Positions 35,525-46,133 are shown, counted from the first letter of the stretch. The stretch is DNA of 64,000 nt from Methanosarcina horonobensis HB-1 = JCM 15518 (GCF_000970285.1 NZ_CP009516.1:186001-250000); one strand, 5' to 3'. Program-made: numbers and translations. The notes: generated by a model not told the origin, from the sequence alone.

Positions 35525-36976
35525 ATGAAAGTTTATTTGTTAAATCCCCCTTATTATCCACATTTCGGAAGAGGTGCCAGATGGCAGGATACCGGCAGAG
35601 GAGGTACCCTTTACTATCCGATATGGTTATCTTATGCGACGGCTCTTCTTGAAGAAGATAACGAAGTTAGATTGGTTGATGCTCCTGCATGGGGCTGGGA
35701 CAAAGAGGATGTTATAAAGGATATTGGTATATTCAAACCAAATTTACTGGTTATTGACAGCAGTTTTCCCAGTTTAAATAATGATATAAACGTTGCAGAA
35801 TCAATAAAAAGAAGCTACAATGAGATAAAAATTGTACTTGTAGGACCACCAGCTTCTCAATTTTCAGAAAAAATTCTTGAGAGTAATGGAATTGATATTG
35901 TAGCGAGATGGGAATATGATTTTACACTAAAAGAAGTTGCCGAGAAGTTTGAAAATGGAGATGACTGGTTAAAAGACATTAAAGGTATCTCTTTCAAGAA
36001 AGATGGAAAAGTTATTCATAGTTCCGATAGAGCTTTTTCAACCTCTGAAGATCTCGACAAAATACCTTTTGTTTCTAAAGTATATAAGAAGCATCTACAT
36101 ATTAATGATTATTTCTTAGGTCAATCTCTGTATCCAGAAGTTCAGATTTTTACAGGAAGGGGATGTCCAAATAGATGTACTTTCTGTTCATGGCCTCAAA
36201 CATTAATGGGTAGAAAATACAGATATCGGTCTGTTTCAAATTTACTAGATGAAGTTGAATGGATTGGGAAGAATCTTAGTGTAAAAGAGATATTTTTTGA
36301 AGATGATACCTTTACATTAAGTAAAAATAGAGTTCTTGAATTCTGTAAAGGTTATAGAGATAGAAAACTAAAGATAGTATGGGCCTGCAATGCAAGGGTA
36401 GATTCTTTAGATTTAGAAACAATGAAAGCAATGAAAAAAGCAAATTGCAGATTGCTAATTGCAGGTTATGAGTCAGGAAGCGATGTGATTTTGAAAAACG
36501 TTAAAAAAGGGATTACAGTTGACCAAATAAAAGAATTTTCTAAAAATGCTAAAAAAGCTCGTTTACTTGTTCATGGAGACATAATATTTGGTCTACCGGG
36601 TGAAACTAAAGAAACGATTAATAAGACTAAACAACTTATTCGGACTGTAAAGCCGGATATTCTTCAGGTTGCTGTAGCCTCTCCCTTTCCAGGAACGGAA
36701 TTCTATGAATATTGTAAAAATAATAGCTGTCTCTTGACAAATGATCCAAACAAATACTTGGATGAAAAAGGTCATCAAAAAGCAATAATCTCATATCCTG
36801 CATTGAGTAATGAAGACATGGTCAGTGAAGTAAACACTTTACTGAAGAACTATTATCTTTCCTTACAATATGTGCCTCTTGCATTTAATCAAATATTTCG
36901 AAAAAACGGCTTTCAAGAATTGAAAAGATTGTTGTTCTCAGCTAAAATGTTTCTAGGATATGTCAACGAAAAATAA
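35525..36976 (+). CDS. radical SAM protein with N-terminal B12-binding-type domain
   Basis: A 483-residue protein. Residues 1-150 form a cobalamin-binding-like domain (GGTLYYPIWLSYATALLEE, then VLVGPPAS), without an obvious DxHxxG. The radical SAM core has the 4Fe-4S motif CPNRCTFC with Cys at 214, 218 and 221, followed by EIFFEDDTFTL, the GGE-like strand. Relatives include methyltransferases and hopanoid-type carbon-carbon bond-forming enzymes. In this position, directly coupled to a GT2, it could methylate or rearrange a sugar or the polyprenyl carrier. Substrate is not evident. Confidence 0.88.
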   Translation: MKVYLLNPPYYPHFGRGARWQDTGRGGTLYYPIWLSYATALLEEDNEVRLVDAPAWGWDKEDVIKDIGIFKPNLLVIDSSFPSLNNDINVAESIKRSYNEIKIVLVGPPASQFSEKILESNGIDIVARWEYDFTLKEVAEKFENGDDWLKDIKGISFKKDGKVIHSSDRAFSTSEDLDKIPFVSKVYKKHLHINDYFLGQSLYPEVQIFTGRGCPNRCTFCSWPQTLMGRKYRYRSVSNLLDEVEWIGKNLSVKEIFFEDDTFTLSKNRVLEFCKGYRDRKLKIVWACNARVDSLDLETMKAMKKANCRLLIAGYESGSDVILKNVKKGITVDQIKEFSKNAKKARLLVHGDIIFGLPGETKETINKTKQLIRTVKPDILQVAVASPFPGTEFYEYCKNNSCLLTNDPNKYLDEKGHQKAIISYPALSNEDMVSEVNTLLKNYYLSLQYVPLAFNQIFRKNGFQELKRLLFSAKMFLGYVNEK

Positions 36977-37076
36977 AAAAGCAGAATACTATTTTATAAT
37001 TCTTGAATTCCTTAAAGCCATCTTATATTGTTTCCGAGATTAAGATATTATTGTGCATTTTTTAAGGGGATTTTGC

Positions 37077-38270
37077 ATGGACGACAAAAAATTGGTTTTA
37101 TTATCTGGTACTTATACAAACAAAGGTGGACTTGCAATAGTCTATGGGACTTTAAAAGTTCTTAACGAATTAGGAATAAAAACAAAATATATTGTTGATC
37201 CTGAACCTTCGTTTCCTGATTCTTTTTATAAGAAATTTAATCTAACCCCTATATATAGATGGTCTCATAAATTTGGAACTGGAGAAACAAAATCGTTAAC
37301 CTTATTAAGTTCAGTTAGACCCTTTGTGCATTTAATTAGGAATTTTTCATCAAGCCAAATAAAGCAACTACATGGTTACCCTATTTGGTACATTGGTGAC
37401 AGTTCTCTAAACGATTACGGATCTGTACTTGCTTTACTTGGTCAAATAATTAACTTGTTATCACTAAAGTTATTTACTGGAGGTAAATTGCTTGTAAATG
37501 CATCAATGGGATATATGAGAACAGAAATAGGCGAATTTTTGTTAAAATTCTTTTTAAGATATGTAAATGTCTTCCTAGTGAGAGGTACAGCCTCTTATAA
37601 GAATATCACTCAAAGAGGAGTTCCAATAAGTAAGGTCTCGATTGTAAGTGACATGGCCTTTTTTTTAGACAAAAGCCAAACATCCAATACTAAAGAAATG
37701 TCAAATATAATCTCTAAATCTGAAAAGCCACCTATTGCCCTAATTTTTAAAAATTATTCAAAAGCAGAGAATAAGAGTATGTATATACACTCAATTAAGA
37801 AACTTGCCAATAGTCTAAAAAAAGATTACTGTATTTTTTTTGTTCCTACTTCTTATGTACCATATAAATATGAGAATGATTTGGAATTTCTCAACGAAAT
37901 TGGAGTACAAAACATATTAAATATTAGTCATCTAGATCCTACCGAGATTATTGAAGTATTTACTAATTTTAAGGCTGTAATCACGTTAAGGCTTCATGGC
38001 GCTGTATATTCTACATTAGCGGGAGTACCCACTTATCATATATATGAGGCTGACAATAGCCTTGATGTCATAAGAGATACTTTTGGAGAATCAGTTCCTT
38101 TATTGCACATTTCTGATTTTATAATTGGGGATGTAGAGAAGATACATCAAGATGTTCAAAGATTAATCAATAGAAAAGATGAACTCTCATTTTCTATGAG
38201 ACAATGTATTGAAGAAAACAAAGAGAAAACAATTGAAACTATTAAAAATTCACTTAAAAGCTATTTTTAA
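37077..38270 (+). CDS. polysaccharide pyruvyl transferase family protein
   Basis: A 397-residue GT-B-like protein of the WcaK/CsaB superfamily. The N-terminal loop GTYTNKGGLAIVYGTL takes the place of the usual GxxNxGD. The C-terminal motif ITLRLHGAVYSTLAGVPTYH has the conserved Arg-x-His-Gly. The family transfers pyruvate from phosphoenolpyruvate to form ketals on sugars, though some members act as glycosyltransferase-like enzymes. The ATG at 37077 is chosen because AAGGGGA lies just before it; a GTG at 37053 is less likely. The usual Asp of the first loop is not seen, so the activity is less certain. Confidence 0.82.
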   Translation: MDDKKLVLLSGTYTNKGGLAIVYGTLKVLNELGIKTKYIVDPEPSFPDSFYKKFNLTPIYRWSHKFGTGETKSLTLLSSVRPFVHLIRNFSSSQIKQLHGYPIWYIGDSSLNDYGSVLALLGQIINLLSLKLFTGGKLLVNASMGYMRTEIGEFLLKFFLRYVNVFLVRGTASYKNITQRGVPISKVSIVSDMAFFLDKSQTSNTKEMSNIISKSEKPPIALIFKNYSKAENKSMYIHSIKKLANSLKKDYCIFFVPTSYVPYKYENDLEFLNEIGVQNILNISHLDPTEIIEVFTNFKAVITLRLHGAVYSTLAGVPTYHIYEADNSLDVIRDTFGESVPLLHISDFIIGDVEKIHQDVQRLINRKDELSFSMRQCIEENKEKTIETIKNSLKSYF

Positions 38271-38283
38271 GGTGTGGGTTCAA

Positions 38284-39426
38284 TTGAAAATATTATATGT
38301 GCTTCCATATGATTGGGGAGCAATGCCGCAGTATACAGCAGAACTTGCAAACGCTGTATCAAAGTATGAAGAGGTTACAGTAATAGGAAGCAAGGATATA
38401 AACAAAAAGTATTTCTCAGAAAGAGTTGAAATCATTAAAACTTTTGATAATTTTAATTTTTCGATGAACAATTTAAAAAATTTATTTTCATTGAAAACAT
38501 TAAAAAGTTTTTTCTCATTTAGGAGTATTAATATCATTAATACAATAAATCCTGATATTGTACATTTAACTACACCTGTTATTCCTCCACTTTCCATATA
38601 TATTTCATTATTCAAATTGGATACGAAATATAAGTTTGTTTATACAAAACATGGTATATTTTCAAACTCGGGCTTTAAGGAAAAAATACTTGAAGTATAT
38701 GTTCTCGGATTTTTTGAAAAGCTTATTAATTTCGCAAAAATTATAGTACACACTCAAAAAGATAAAGATGCATTTCTTAATTTAAAGAAAGCAAATGAAG
38801 AAACTGTAGCAGTTATACCCCATGGAACTTACTCATTCTTCAAAAATTACGGGGGGTGCTATCCTGCCGAAAAAGATTGTATTCTTTTTTTCGGTAATAT
38901 CAGAGAATATAAAGGGTTAAAATACTTAATCCAAGCTATTCCGCTTATACTAAAAGAGATTCCTGATTTGAAGGTTATAATTGCGGGAGAAGGGGACATT
39001 TCCGAATTCTCTTCATTCATAGAAAATAACAAATCTGTATTTGAAGTTTACAACGAATTCATCTCGGATGAAAAAGTATCTGAACTTTTTCAAAGAACAG
39101 AAATTGTGGTAATGCCTTATACAAAGATGAGTGGTCAAAGTGGAATTCTTAGCGTGGCACTTGCATTTAACAAACCAATTGTTTCTTCTAATGTTGGTGG
39201 GATAAACGAGGTTGTGGAAGATGGCATTACTGGGTTTCTAGTGCCACCTCAAAATTCAGAAGCTTTAGGTGATGCTATAATAAATATCCTAAAAAATGAT
39301 ACTCTTCTTAGCGATATGAAATCAAATCTTCTCGATAAATCTCAAGAACTATCATGGGATAACATCGCTAAGATACATATTGAATTATATAGCAAACTAC
39401 TCAGTGATTCTCCCAAAAATAATTAA
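38284..39426 (+). CDS. GT4 family glycosyltransferase
   Basis: A 380-residue GT-B enzyme. The TTG at 38284 with AAGGTG just before is chosen because the earlier open frame overlaps the preceding gene and the conserved strand KILYVLPYDWGAM starts here. Downstream are VIPHGTYSFF, LFFGNIREYKGLKYLI, and a donor-site region QSGILSVALAFNKPIVSSNVGGI in which the first Glu of EX7E is not conserved. It resembles GT4 members with SGV-type loops. It is the first of two consecutive GT4 genes in module D. Confidence 0.9.
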   Translation: MKILYVLPYDWGAMPQYTAELANAVSKYEEVTVIGSKDINKKYFSERVEIIKTFDNFNFSMNNLKNLFSLKTLKSFFSFRSINIINTINPDIVHLTTPVIPPLSIYISLFKLDTKYKFVYTKHGIFSNSGFKEKILEVYVLGFFEKLINFAKIIVHTQKDKDAFLNLKKANEETVAVIPHGTYSFFKNYGGCYPAEKDCILFFGNIREYKGLKYLIQAIPLILKEIPDLKVIIAGEGDISEFSSFIENNKSVFEVYNEFISDEKVSELFQRTEIVVMPYTKMSGQSGILSVALAFNKPIVSSNVGGINEVVEDGITGFLVPPQNSEALGDAIINILKNDTLLSDMKSNLLDKSQELSWDNIAKIHIELYSKLLSDSPKNN

Positions 39427-39449
39427 TTCAATATACGAGGAATATTGTC

Positions 39450-40589
39450 ATGTTAAATTCCGACTTAACAGCTAATAATTCAATAAAAAATAGCATTTCA
39501 GAACTTATCCAAGAAATGTCTCATAAATCCCAAGAAGTTAAAAAAATTGCTATCTGCATATCCATATTTTCAAGGTATGAAGGCGCTAGTAGATCAGCAG
39601 AAAATCAAGCAAAAGAACTGTCTGAACGTGGATATTCTGTAACTATTTTTACATTCTTCTCTAATATCTCTTCTGATGATTTTAAGATTAATATTATTAA
39701 ACCAGTTATTCCTATAAACGATAATTTTCTGAATCTAATATATCGAGGACTTTTTCCTTTTAATGTAATAGATTTAGTTCGATTTATTCCAAAATTTAAA
39801 GATTTTGACTTTATCATAATTCATCATAACACTTTCTCAATTTTAAGCTATTTTGCCCAAAAAATATATGGTACTAAAGTAATATTTTACAACCATCACA
39901 TCGCAGACGGATTTGAGTCTAACAAGGAATTTTTTTTTAAGAATATCTACCTAAAATGTGTTACTCCTATTCACTGGAATATTATTAGACAATTTGATCA
40001 AGTCGTTTCTGTAAGTTTATATAGCAAAAATTGTCTATTTCAGAAAACATGCTTGGAAAGTGTTGTAATTTATAATAGAATAGACTACAATCGTTTTAGT
40101 AATAATTTGGACAAGAATATTGTAAGAGAGCGATATCGAATATTTGATAGTCCATTAATTTTATTTGTTGGAAGAGTTCTTCCACATAAAGGAGTTCACA
40201 TATTAATTGATGCTTTTAAAATAGTAAAAAACGAAATCCCTAACGCGCAGTTAATTATTGTAGGAAAACACTATGAAAATGATTATTCTAATAAGTTGAA
40301 GACAAAAAAGGATAGCTCTATCTTTTTTGTAGAAAATGTTTCAGACGAAGATTTGCCGTTTTATTATGCAGCATGCGATGTTTATGCAACTTGTTCTTTG
40401 TTAGAGGGATTCAATATGCCTCTAGTTGAAGCACAAGCTTGCGGAAAACCAGTTGTAGCTTTTAACATTGGACCACACAAAGAAGTTGTAAAAAATGGTT
40501 TTTTAGTTAAAGAAAATGATACTAAAGAGTTCGGAAATACGCTAATAAAAGTTATCAATAATATTAGAGGGAACAAGAGTGTACAGTAA
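39450..40589 (+). CDS. GT4 family glycosyltransferase
   Basis: A 379-residue GT-B enzyme with ISIFSRYEGASRSAENQAKE near residue 40 as the glycine/serine-rich loop, ILFVGRVLPHKGVHIL in the C-terminal domain, and the EX7E motif in LLEGFNMPLVEAQACGKPVVA. About 35 residues of low-complexity sequence precede the first strand. GAGGAA precedes the ATG. The end overlaps the next gene by 11 bases, indicating co-translation with the large membrane protein. Confidence 0.9.
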   Translation: MLNSDLTANNSIKNSISELIQEMSHKSQEVKKIAICISIFSRYEGASRSAENQAKELSERGYSVTIFTFFSNISSDDFKINIIKPVIPINDNFLNLIYRGLFPFNVIDLVRFIPKFKDFDFIIIHHNTFSILSYFAQKIYGTKVIFYNHHIADGFESNKEFFFKNIYLKCVTPIHWNIIRQFDQVVSVSLYSKNCLFQKTCLESVVIYNRIDYNRFSNNLDKNIVRERYRIFDSPLILFVGRVLPHKGVHILIDAFKIVKNEIPNAQLIIVGKHYENDYSNKLKTKKDSSIFFVENVSDEDLPFYYAACDVYATCSLLEGFNMPLVEAQACGKPVVAFNIGPHKEVVKNGFLVKENDTKEFGNTLIKVINNIRGNKSVQ

Positions 40590-42801
40590 TCTTGGCTATA
40601 TCAGAGTAAGTAACCGAAATCTCCTAATTGTGTGTTTGTCCATTCAATTGGCTTTTCTGGGAACTGTTGGATTTGATTTGTTAAATTTAAATATTCCAGT
40701 TCTAAGACAACTAATTGGTTTCATATATCTAACATTTATACCTGGATTTTTAATTCTCGAAACACTTAGATTAAATAAATTGAGTTTAATAGAAGTCATT
40801 TTATATTCCACAGGTTTAAGTTTATGTTTTTTAATGTTTTTAGGCGTGCTAATAAACTTTTTATTCCCTTTAGTCGGAATTTCTTCCCCACTATCTGATA
40901 TTCCTCTGATAGTCACAATAAGCTTTGTAGTTATTTTATTATTTATTTTTAATATGTCTACAAAGAGTAATTCTTATTACGAGTTTGAATATAAAAATAC
41001 TTCCTTTTTATTTATACTTTTTTTATTGTTAATTCCTTTTTTAGCAATTTTTGGAACATTGTTGGTTAATTTCTATCAAAATAACTTATTATTAATGATA
41101 TCAATTCTAATAATCATTGGAGTAGTGATTTTTCTTGTTTTTAAGGATTCTATCTCTAAAAATGTTTACCCATTATCTATTTATGTCATTTCTATTTTCT
41201 TGTTGTATCACTATTCGTTGATATCTATGGATCTATGTGGATGGGATATTAATACAGAATACTATTTTTCAAGACTTACAGTACAAAATTCATTCTGGGA
41301 TCCGGACTTATCGAATAATGTCAATTCAATGATCAGTATTGGTGTATTAATGCCAGTTTATTCTATCTTGTTGAATCTAGATTTAATTTGGATCTTTAAA
41401 ATAATATGTCCGCTATTGTTTTCCTTAGTTCCTCTTTGTCTTTATAGCATATACATTAAACAAACAAATGAAAAAGTAGCACTTCTATCAGCTTATTTTT
41501 TTGTAACATTGTTTGTTTTTTACACAGAAATGTTATCTTTGGTTAGACAACAAATCGCTGAATTTTTTTTGATATTATTGATTTCTTTGATGGTAAATGG
41601 AAATCTCAGTAACTCAAAGAGATCTTTCTTATGTATTATTTTTAGTTTTTCTTTAGTTGTGTCTCACTATGGTTTGAGTTACATATATATGTTCAGTCTT
41701 ATCTTTTCAGGAATTTTATTATTTATATCTAATAATTTGTGGATAAAAAAACTTAAAAATATGTCTCACTTTATAAATATATTTGCAAGCCCAAAAAAGG
41801 TCTTTATCACTCAATCTTATATTTTGCTTTTCGTTGTATTCGCATTGGCGTATTATATATATACCTCAAATTCTTCTGCGTTTTTGTCTCTTACTAGAAT
41901 GATTAATCACACGTTTAATTCTATATTCACTGATTTTTTAGACCCTGGGAGTCCTTCTGGTTTCAGTCACATAACAAGTAGTTCAATTTCACCACTTTAT
42001 AATGTCGCTAAATATCTTCACATATTCTCACAATTTCTTATTATTGTAGGAGTTATAACCTCTTTAAAAGAAACCAAGTTTATAAATATCACAACTGAAT
42101 ACAAGTTATTTTCCATTATTTATTTACTTATTTTAGTAGTATCTATCGTCTTCCCTTTTATAGAAATATCTTTCAGTACGTCAAGAATTTATCATATATC
42201 TTTAATATTTTTATCCCCCTTTTGTGTTATTGGTGGAATTACGATTATCAAACTTACTTCTAACATACTTAATATTTCTTGGACAGAAAAGCGATTTAAG
42301 AATTCACTAAAAATATTATCTATATTCTTTTCCATACTATTATTATTTAATACTAAATTTATTTTTGTAATTGCAAACGAAAGGCCGACGTCAATTCCTC
42401 TAGGTCAAGAAAAAATTGATCTGTATGGAGATGAAGATGATATAATTAGTTTTTATTCTCAATATCATCCTGAAACTGAAATTAATGGTGCAAAATGGTT
42501 ATCACGATATAGAGAACATTCTTTTAATATTTATGCAGATAGAGCTCAAGTGTACAATAAACTTACCAGCTATATAATGCCAAAAGAGTATGGTTTGGTA
42601 GAGTTGACAAATGACACAACAATAAATGAGAATGCATATGTTTTTTTAGGTTACTCTAACGTCCATTTTGGATTGATGTTTAATAAAAAATATAGTGAAA
42701 AAAGTTGGTACGGTATTAATGAAATTTCTCAAATACTCGATACCTCATTCTTGGTTTATTCAAATAGTGGATCGGGCATATATTATAAGCCAAAAGTATA
42801 A
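40579..42801 (+). CDS. very large polytopic membrane protein, DUF2206-like
   Basis: A 740-residue protein with about 14-16 hydrophobic segments and a C-terminal soluble region of about 140 residues. It starts with GTG inside the preceding GT4 gene. A loop near residue 220 has MDLCGWDINTEYYF with clustered acidic residues. It differs from the D-x3-H signature of the other three large membrane proteins but may be functionally equivalent. It resembles the archaeal predicted membrane protein family DUF2206, an assignment made from memory and overall architecture. A GT-C-like transferase or polymerase role is inferred. It ends 16 bases before the convergent flippase stop. Confidence 0.8.
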   Translation: MYSNLGYIRVSNRNLLIVCLSIQLAFLGTVGFDLLNLNIPVLRQLIGFIYLTFIPGFLILETLRLNKLSLIEVILYSTGLSLCFLMFLGVLINFLFPLVGISSPLSDIPLIVTISFVVILLFIFNMSTKSNSYYEFEYKNTSFLFILFLLLIPFLAIFGTLLVNFYQNNLLLMISILIIIGVVIFLVFKDSISKNVYPLSIYVISIFLLYHYSLISMDLCGWDINTEYYFSRLTVQNSFWDPDLSNNVNSMISIGVLMPVYSILLNLDLIWIFKIICPLLFSLVPLCLYSIYIKQTNEKVALLSAYFFVTLFVFYTEMLSLVRQQIAEFFLILLISLMVNGNLSNSKRSFLCIIFSFSLVVSHYGLSYIYMFSLIFSGILLFISNNLWIKKLKNMSHFINIFASPKKVFITQSYILLFVVFALAYYIYTSNSSAFLSLTRMINHTFNSIFTDFLDPGSPSGFSHITSSSISPLYNVAKYLHIFSQFLIIVGVITSLKETKFINITTEYKLFSIIYLLILVVSIVFPFIEISFSTSRIYHISLIFLSPFCVIGGITIIKLTSNILNISWTEKRFKNSLKILSIFFSILLLFNTKFIFVIANERPTSIPLGQEKIDLYGDEDDIISFYSQYHPETEINGAKWLSRYREHSFNIYADRAQVYNKLTSYIMPKEYGLVELTNDTTINENAYVFLGYSNVHFGLMFNKKYSEKSWYGINEISQILDTSFLVYSNSGSGIYYKPKV

Positions 42802-42817
42802 CTATATATCATAATCT

Positions 42818-44104
42818 TTAAATCCATTTGTTTTTCCAAACAAGTACTCCTGTAATTACTGTACCAATTCCATAGCTTAATACCCATGCATATCCAATAC
42901 CAATAAGTCCAAATTTAAGCATAAATATATAACTTGATCCAATAAGGATTAAAAATATAATCCCGCTTAATATCACAATCTCATTAACATCTTTTTGAAT
43001 CCTTTTTATTGTAATATATATTGAAGTTATGGTCATAAAAATACTTGTAAAGATCATAATTTTTAACAAATCACCACCATTTTCTGAATACGTTTTTCCA
43101 AATATGTTTAAAAACCAATCGCTTTCAAAGTAAAGAATAACTAAAGCAGGAATTATGATAGAAAATACAATACTAAATGATTTTATTATCATCTTCTTCA
43201 ATTCTTTCCCATAACTTCCTTCTACAAGTAGAGACATGCTAATGGATCCTGGTATCATAAAAAGTAAAGAAGCTATAGAAAAAGCGATATAGTAATAGGC
43301 GGTTTCTTCTACACCTAGTATGTTCAACACAAGAAGTGGAAGAATATAATTTGGAGCTGTTGTAAACCATACTGCAAGATAATTTCCAACAGAAAAATTA
43401 AATGCTTCGTTTAGAAAGGTTTTATCAATTTTAAAGTTCAATTTTATTCCAAAGAGAGCGAGATATATTATTGAGAATATAGATGCAACTATAAATGAAG
43501 CTCCTATTGCGTCAAAAATACCTATGGCTTTCAGTTTTATGAATGGAAGAAGAAATAATATCCTAGTACTTACGAAAAGACTTTGAATAAATTGAAGACC
43601 AGCTTTGCGAAGCGCAACAAATGAAATTCCTGCAAGAATTGCGAAGGAGTTTGCAGATAGAAATATTAGGTATGTACATGCATTCGATGGAGACTTTAAG
43701 AAGTTTAAGTTTGGAGATAGTACATCAATTCCTATGATAAATAATATTCCAAAAACAACTGCAAAAAAAGTTGTAACTATCCAAGATGTATTGAATATAC
43801 TATTTTTGTCATATTCAGGGAAAAAACGAATAATAGAATAATCTAAACCAAATCTAGAAAACAGGACTATGAGATTCATTGATGAAAGCAACGCTGTTGC
43901 AATGCCGACGTCTAGGGGTGAGTAAAACTTTGCAGCTAAAGTCCAGAAGACAAACCCAAAACCTGCGCTCGAAATTGAGTAAAGCATCATAAAAAATGAG
44001 TTTTTGAGTAAGGGACTCTTCAAAAAGGTAACTCGGCTATTAGATATGTACTGATTCATAAACAAAAGTCCATTTTTATTTTTTATTGTTCTAAGTTTTA
44101 ACAT
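42818..44104 (-). CDS. polysaccharide flippase, Wzx-like
   Basis: A 428-residue polytopic protein. After a positively charged start comes SPLLKNSFFMMLYSISSAGF and KFYSPLDVGIATALLSSMNL, the typical first two helices of oligosaccharide flippases. About 12 hydrophobic segments are visible. An ATG at 44059 is an alternative start. It faces module D with a 16-base intergenic gap, the same convergent arrangement as the flippase at the end of module B. This suggests it exports the module D product from its own promoter. Confidence 0.91.
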   Translation of the reverse strand: MLKLRTIKNKNGLLFMNQYISNSRVTFLKSPLLKNSFFMMLYSISSAGFGFVFWTLAAKFYSPLDVGIATALLSSMNLIVLFSRFGLDYSIIRFFPEYDKNSIFNTSWIVTTFFAVVFGILFIIGIDVLSPNLNFLKSPSNACTYLIFLSANSFAILAGISFVALRKAGLQFIQSLFVSTRILFLLPFIKLKAIGIFDAIGASFIVASIFSIIYLALFGIKLNFKIDKTFLNEAFNFSVGNYLAVWFTTAPNYILPLLVLNILGVEETAYYYIAFSIASLLFMIPGSISMSLLVEGSYGKELKKMIIKSFSIVFSIIIPALVILYFESDWFLNIFGKTYSENGGDLLKIMIFTSIFMTITSIYITIKRIQKDVNEIVILSGIIFLILIGSSYIFMLKFGLIGIGYAWVLSYGIGTVITGVLVWKNKWI

Positions 44105-45169
44105 TCCAAGTTTTTCTATTATTTATGGATTTTTGATTTAAGATAACTGAAAAGAAGTATTAAGCTCAATTTTCCTATTTTTTTATGCTCTTAAGCATAT
44201 ATCCATTCTCAATTTTTAGTACTTATCCTGCATTAACTTCAAGTTCACGCTAGTTGGAGCTGTAGAATTTTATCCATTCTCAAGACTAATAATGCGAGTC
44301 ACTTCAAGAAGCCTAATGTTCCAAGGATATCCAAGTTTGCAGTAGTATACCCAGGAGTTTGAAAAGAGACCTACATATGACTCTAGTATACAAGGTTGTA
44401 AATTTCTTCAGGCTAAAATTTCTTGATTATTTTGTCTTGTTTGTTGGGATAGCTAGGGTATTCATAACGCATGAAATTTTATCTCTTTGTAGGAGTCTCT
44501 ACAAAGGCGATCCATTCTTATAAAATCGAATGAAGAAGGTCTTCTTTTAATCCCATGAACATTCCTTTATCAAATAAAAGTTCAGCTAAATAAACTCGAG
44601 TATCTATAATTCCTATTTCTATATAACTTTAGGCAATTTTCCACTTCATTACTATTACAGGTTTTAAACGGGTTATGAATGAGCCTATCCCAAAACCAAT
44701 TTTGTTCCCAAATAGTGAGAGTTTAAAATCATTTTTCATTACTGAGAACTCGGGTGATTATCCCAAATTCGAGATTTGAGACGCAATTTTGAGTTTTGGG
44801 GTCAGCTCAATAAGTAAGGATCAGATTTAGTAAACTCCCTTAAATAGTACATGTTGTGATCTCAGCTCTTATGCCGAGAATAATTGATTTTTACATTCTT
44901 AAGCACCTTTGTCGGGATTTCTCTAACTTTCTTAAGTTTTAATGAATTACACTTTGCAGTTATTTAAGTTATTTGATTCATATTTATACTTTACCCGTTT
45001 TTCTGTTTTTATTCTCTTGCAATTAATATTTTTTTACTGTAACTGAAAAATTCTTATGATGCTTTAATGTAATTTCTCAAATAAAGGCTAGCTTTGAGGT
45101 CATCAGAGGTGCGGTATACTTAAAGGTTGAGCTAAATAGTAAATTGGAATCATTATTTGAATGTCTATG
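44105..45169. other. long non-coding, decayed region
   Basis: More than 1 kb without a recognisable gene. It contains a MITE-like inverted repeat pair at 44681-44808 and, at its right edge, the start of a GT2 remnant. The first bases must hold the promoter of the leftward flippase. No other structure stands out. Confidence 0.55.
44681..44808. mobile_element. possible 128-bp MITE
   Basis: The ends GAGCCTATCCCAAAAC (44681-44696) and the inverse of GAGCTGACCCCAAAAC (44793-44808) agree at 13 of 16 positions. AAT flanks both sides, as a short target duplication would. There is no open frame inside. The CCCAAAA-type end is seen in several insertion sequence families, but I cannot name one. Confidence 0.45.
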
Positions 45170-45714
45170 CCAATACACGCCTGCGTACTGGCGCATAGGT
45201 CAGACTATTCTTGACAAGGCAACGGTCCTGAACTCCGGCGTCGAAATTACCGACTCCCAGAGCGGGTTCTGTGCCTTCTCAGCCTCCAAAAAAGATATTT
45301 TCCGCTTCAATGCGAAGGAGGATGGCAATAGAGAGCGAAATGCTTGCAGACGCAGGCAGGTACGGATTAAGGGTAAAAGAGGTGCCCATCGGAGTCAGGT
45401 ACGATGTCGACGGCTCAACCGAAAATCCGGTACGGCACAGGCTGGCTGTTTTGTTAAAGATTATTAAGGATATAGAACATAACAAACCTCTGTACTCCTT
45501 TACTCTACCGGGTTCCATCCTCAGGATGGTAGGGTTATACATGGGGCTCATTTTTTTACGCACTTTTTACCCTGGCAAAGGTCTGGAATTCGGGCCTACT
45601 ATGCTGATGATCCTGTTAACTCTGGTTGGGGTTTTTATGTTTTTTGCCGGAATTCTTCTGCACTCGATAGCTGGACTAATCACGCATTTAGGGCATTTGA
45701 AGCCCGAAAATTAG
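45170..45714 (+). pseudogene. C-terminal half of a DPM-like GT2, frameshifted
   Basis: Homology to the intact neighbour 46134-47105 starts at YTPAYWRIGQTILDKAT and runs through ITDSQSGFCAFSASKKDIFR. A one-base insertion just before 45322 then shifts the frame, and the rest (MAIESEMLADAGRYGL to the C-terminal helices and LGHLKPEN) continues in the other frame. The nucleotide- and metal-binding N-terminal half is missing. It lies on the same strand about 420 bases upstream of the intact gene, so the two look like a former tandem pair. Confidence 0.9.
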
Positions 45715-46133
45715 TTTAAGCAGAAACATTGAGGAAGATTGTTGAGATCGACTCATAAGGATTATTATGTTCTCCATATGGTTAAAAGTTGGTTTGATTT
45801 ATTTATGCAGTTATAAATGTCTTTTTTGAGGCATATTTCTAATTTAGAATCTATTAATCATTGTATCTATTTCTTGCATGTAGGTAGTTTGAGAGAGGAC
45901 AATTCTTCATATCTTTCTGGCAATGTGGTCGTTAAGATCTGAGATAAATCAACGAAATTCCATATTTTTTTCTAGCTTTAAATATATATTAATAATATTA
46001 TTTCTCAAACATTTATACTATTATTTATGTTTAAATAAATTTTTATAGTAGCCTCTACATTACTTTATCAGTATAATGTTAGAGAAATCTGCACTAATAA
46101 TCTTATTAAACTATTCTGTTTGGGGTAATTCGA
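45715..46133. other. intergenic region upstream of the module E GT2
   Basis: Contains the 36-bp element at 46014-46049 and a GGGGTAA ribosome binding site shortly before 46134. No gene is seen. The sequence immediately before the ATG (AATTCGAATGAATG) is shared with the GT2 remnant at 33296. Confidence 0.55.
46014..46049 (+). promoter_or_regulatory. 36-bp conserved element, second copy
   Basis: One mismatch from 13604-13639. TATA-like core with the start codon of a DPM-like GT2 84 bases downstream. The two GT2 genes are of different subtypes, so the element is more conserved than the genes it precedes. Confidence 0.55.
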
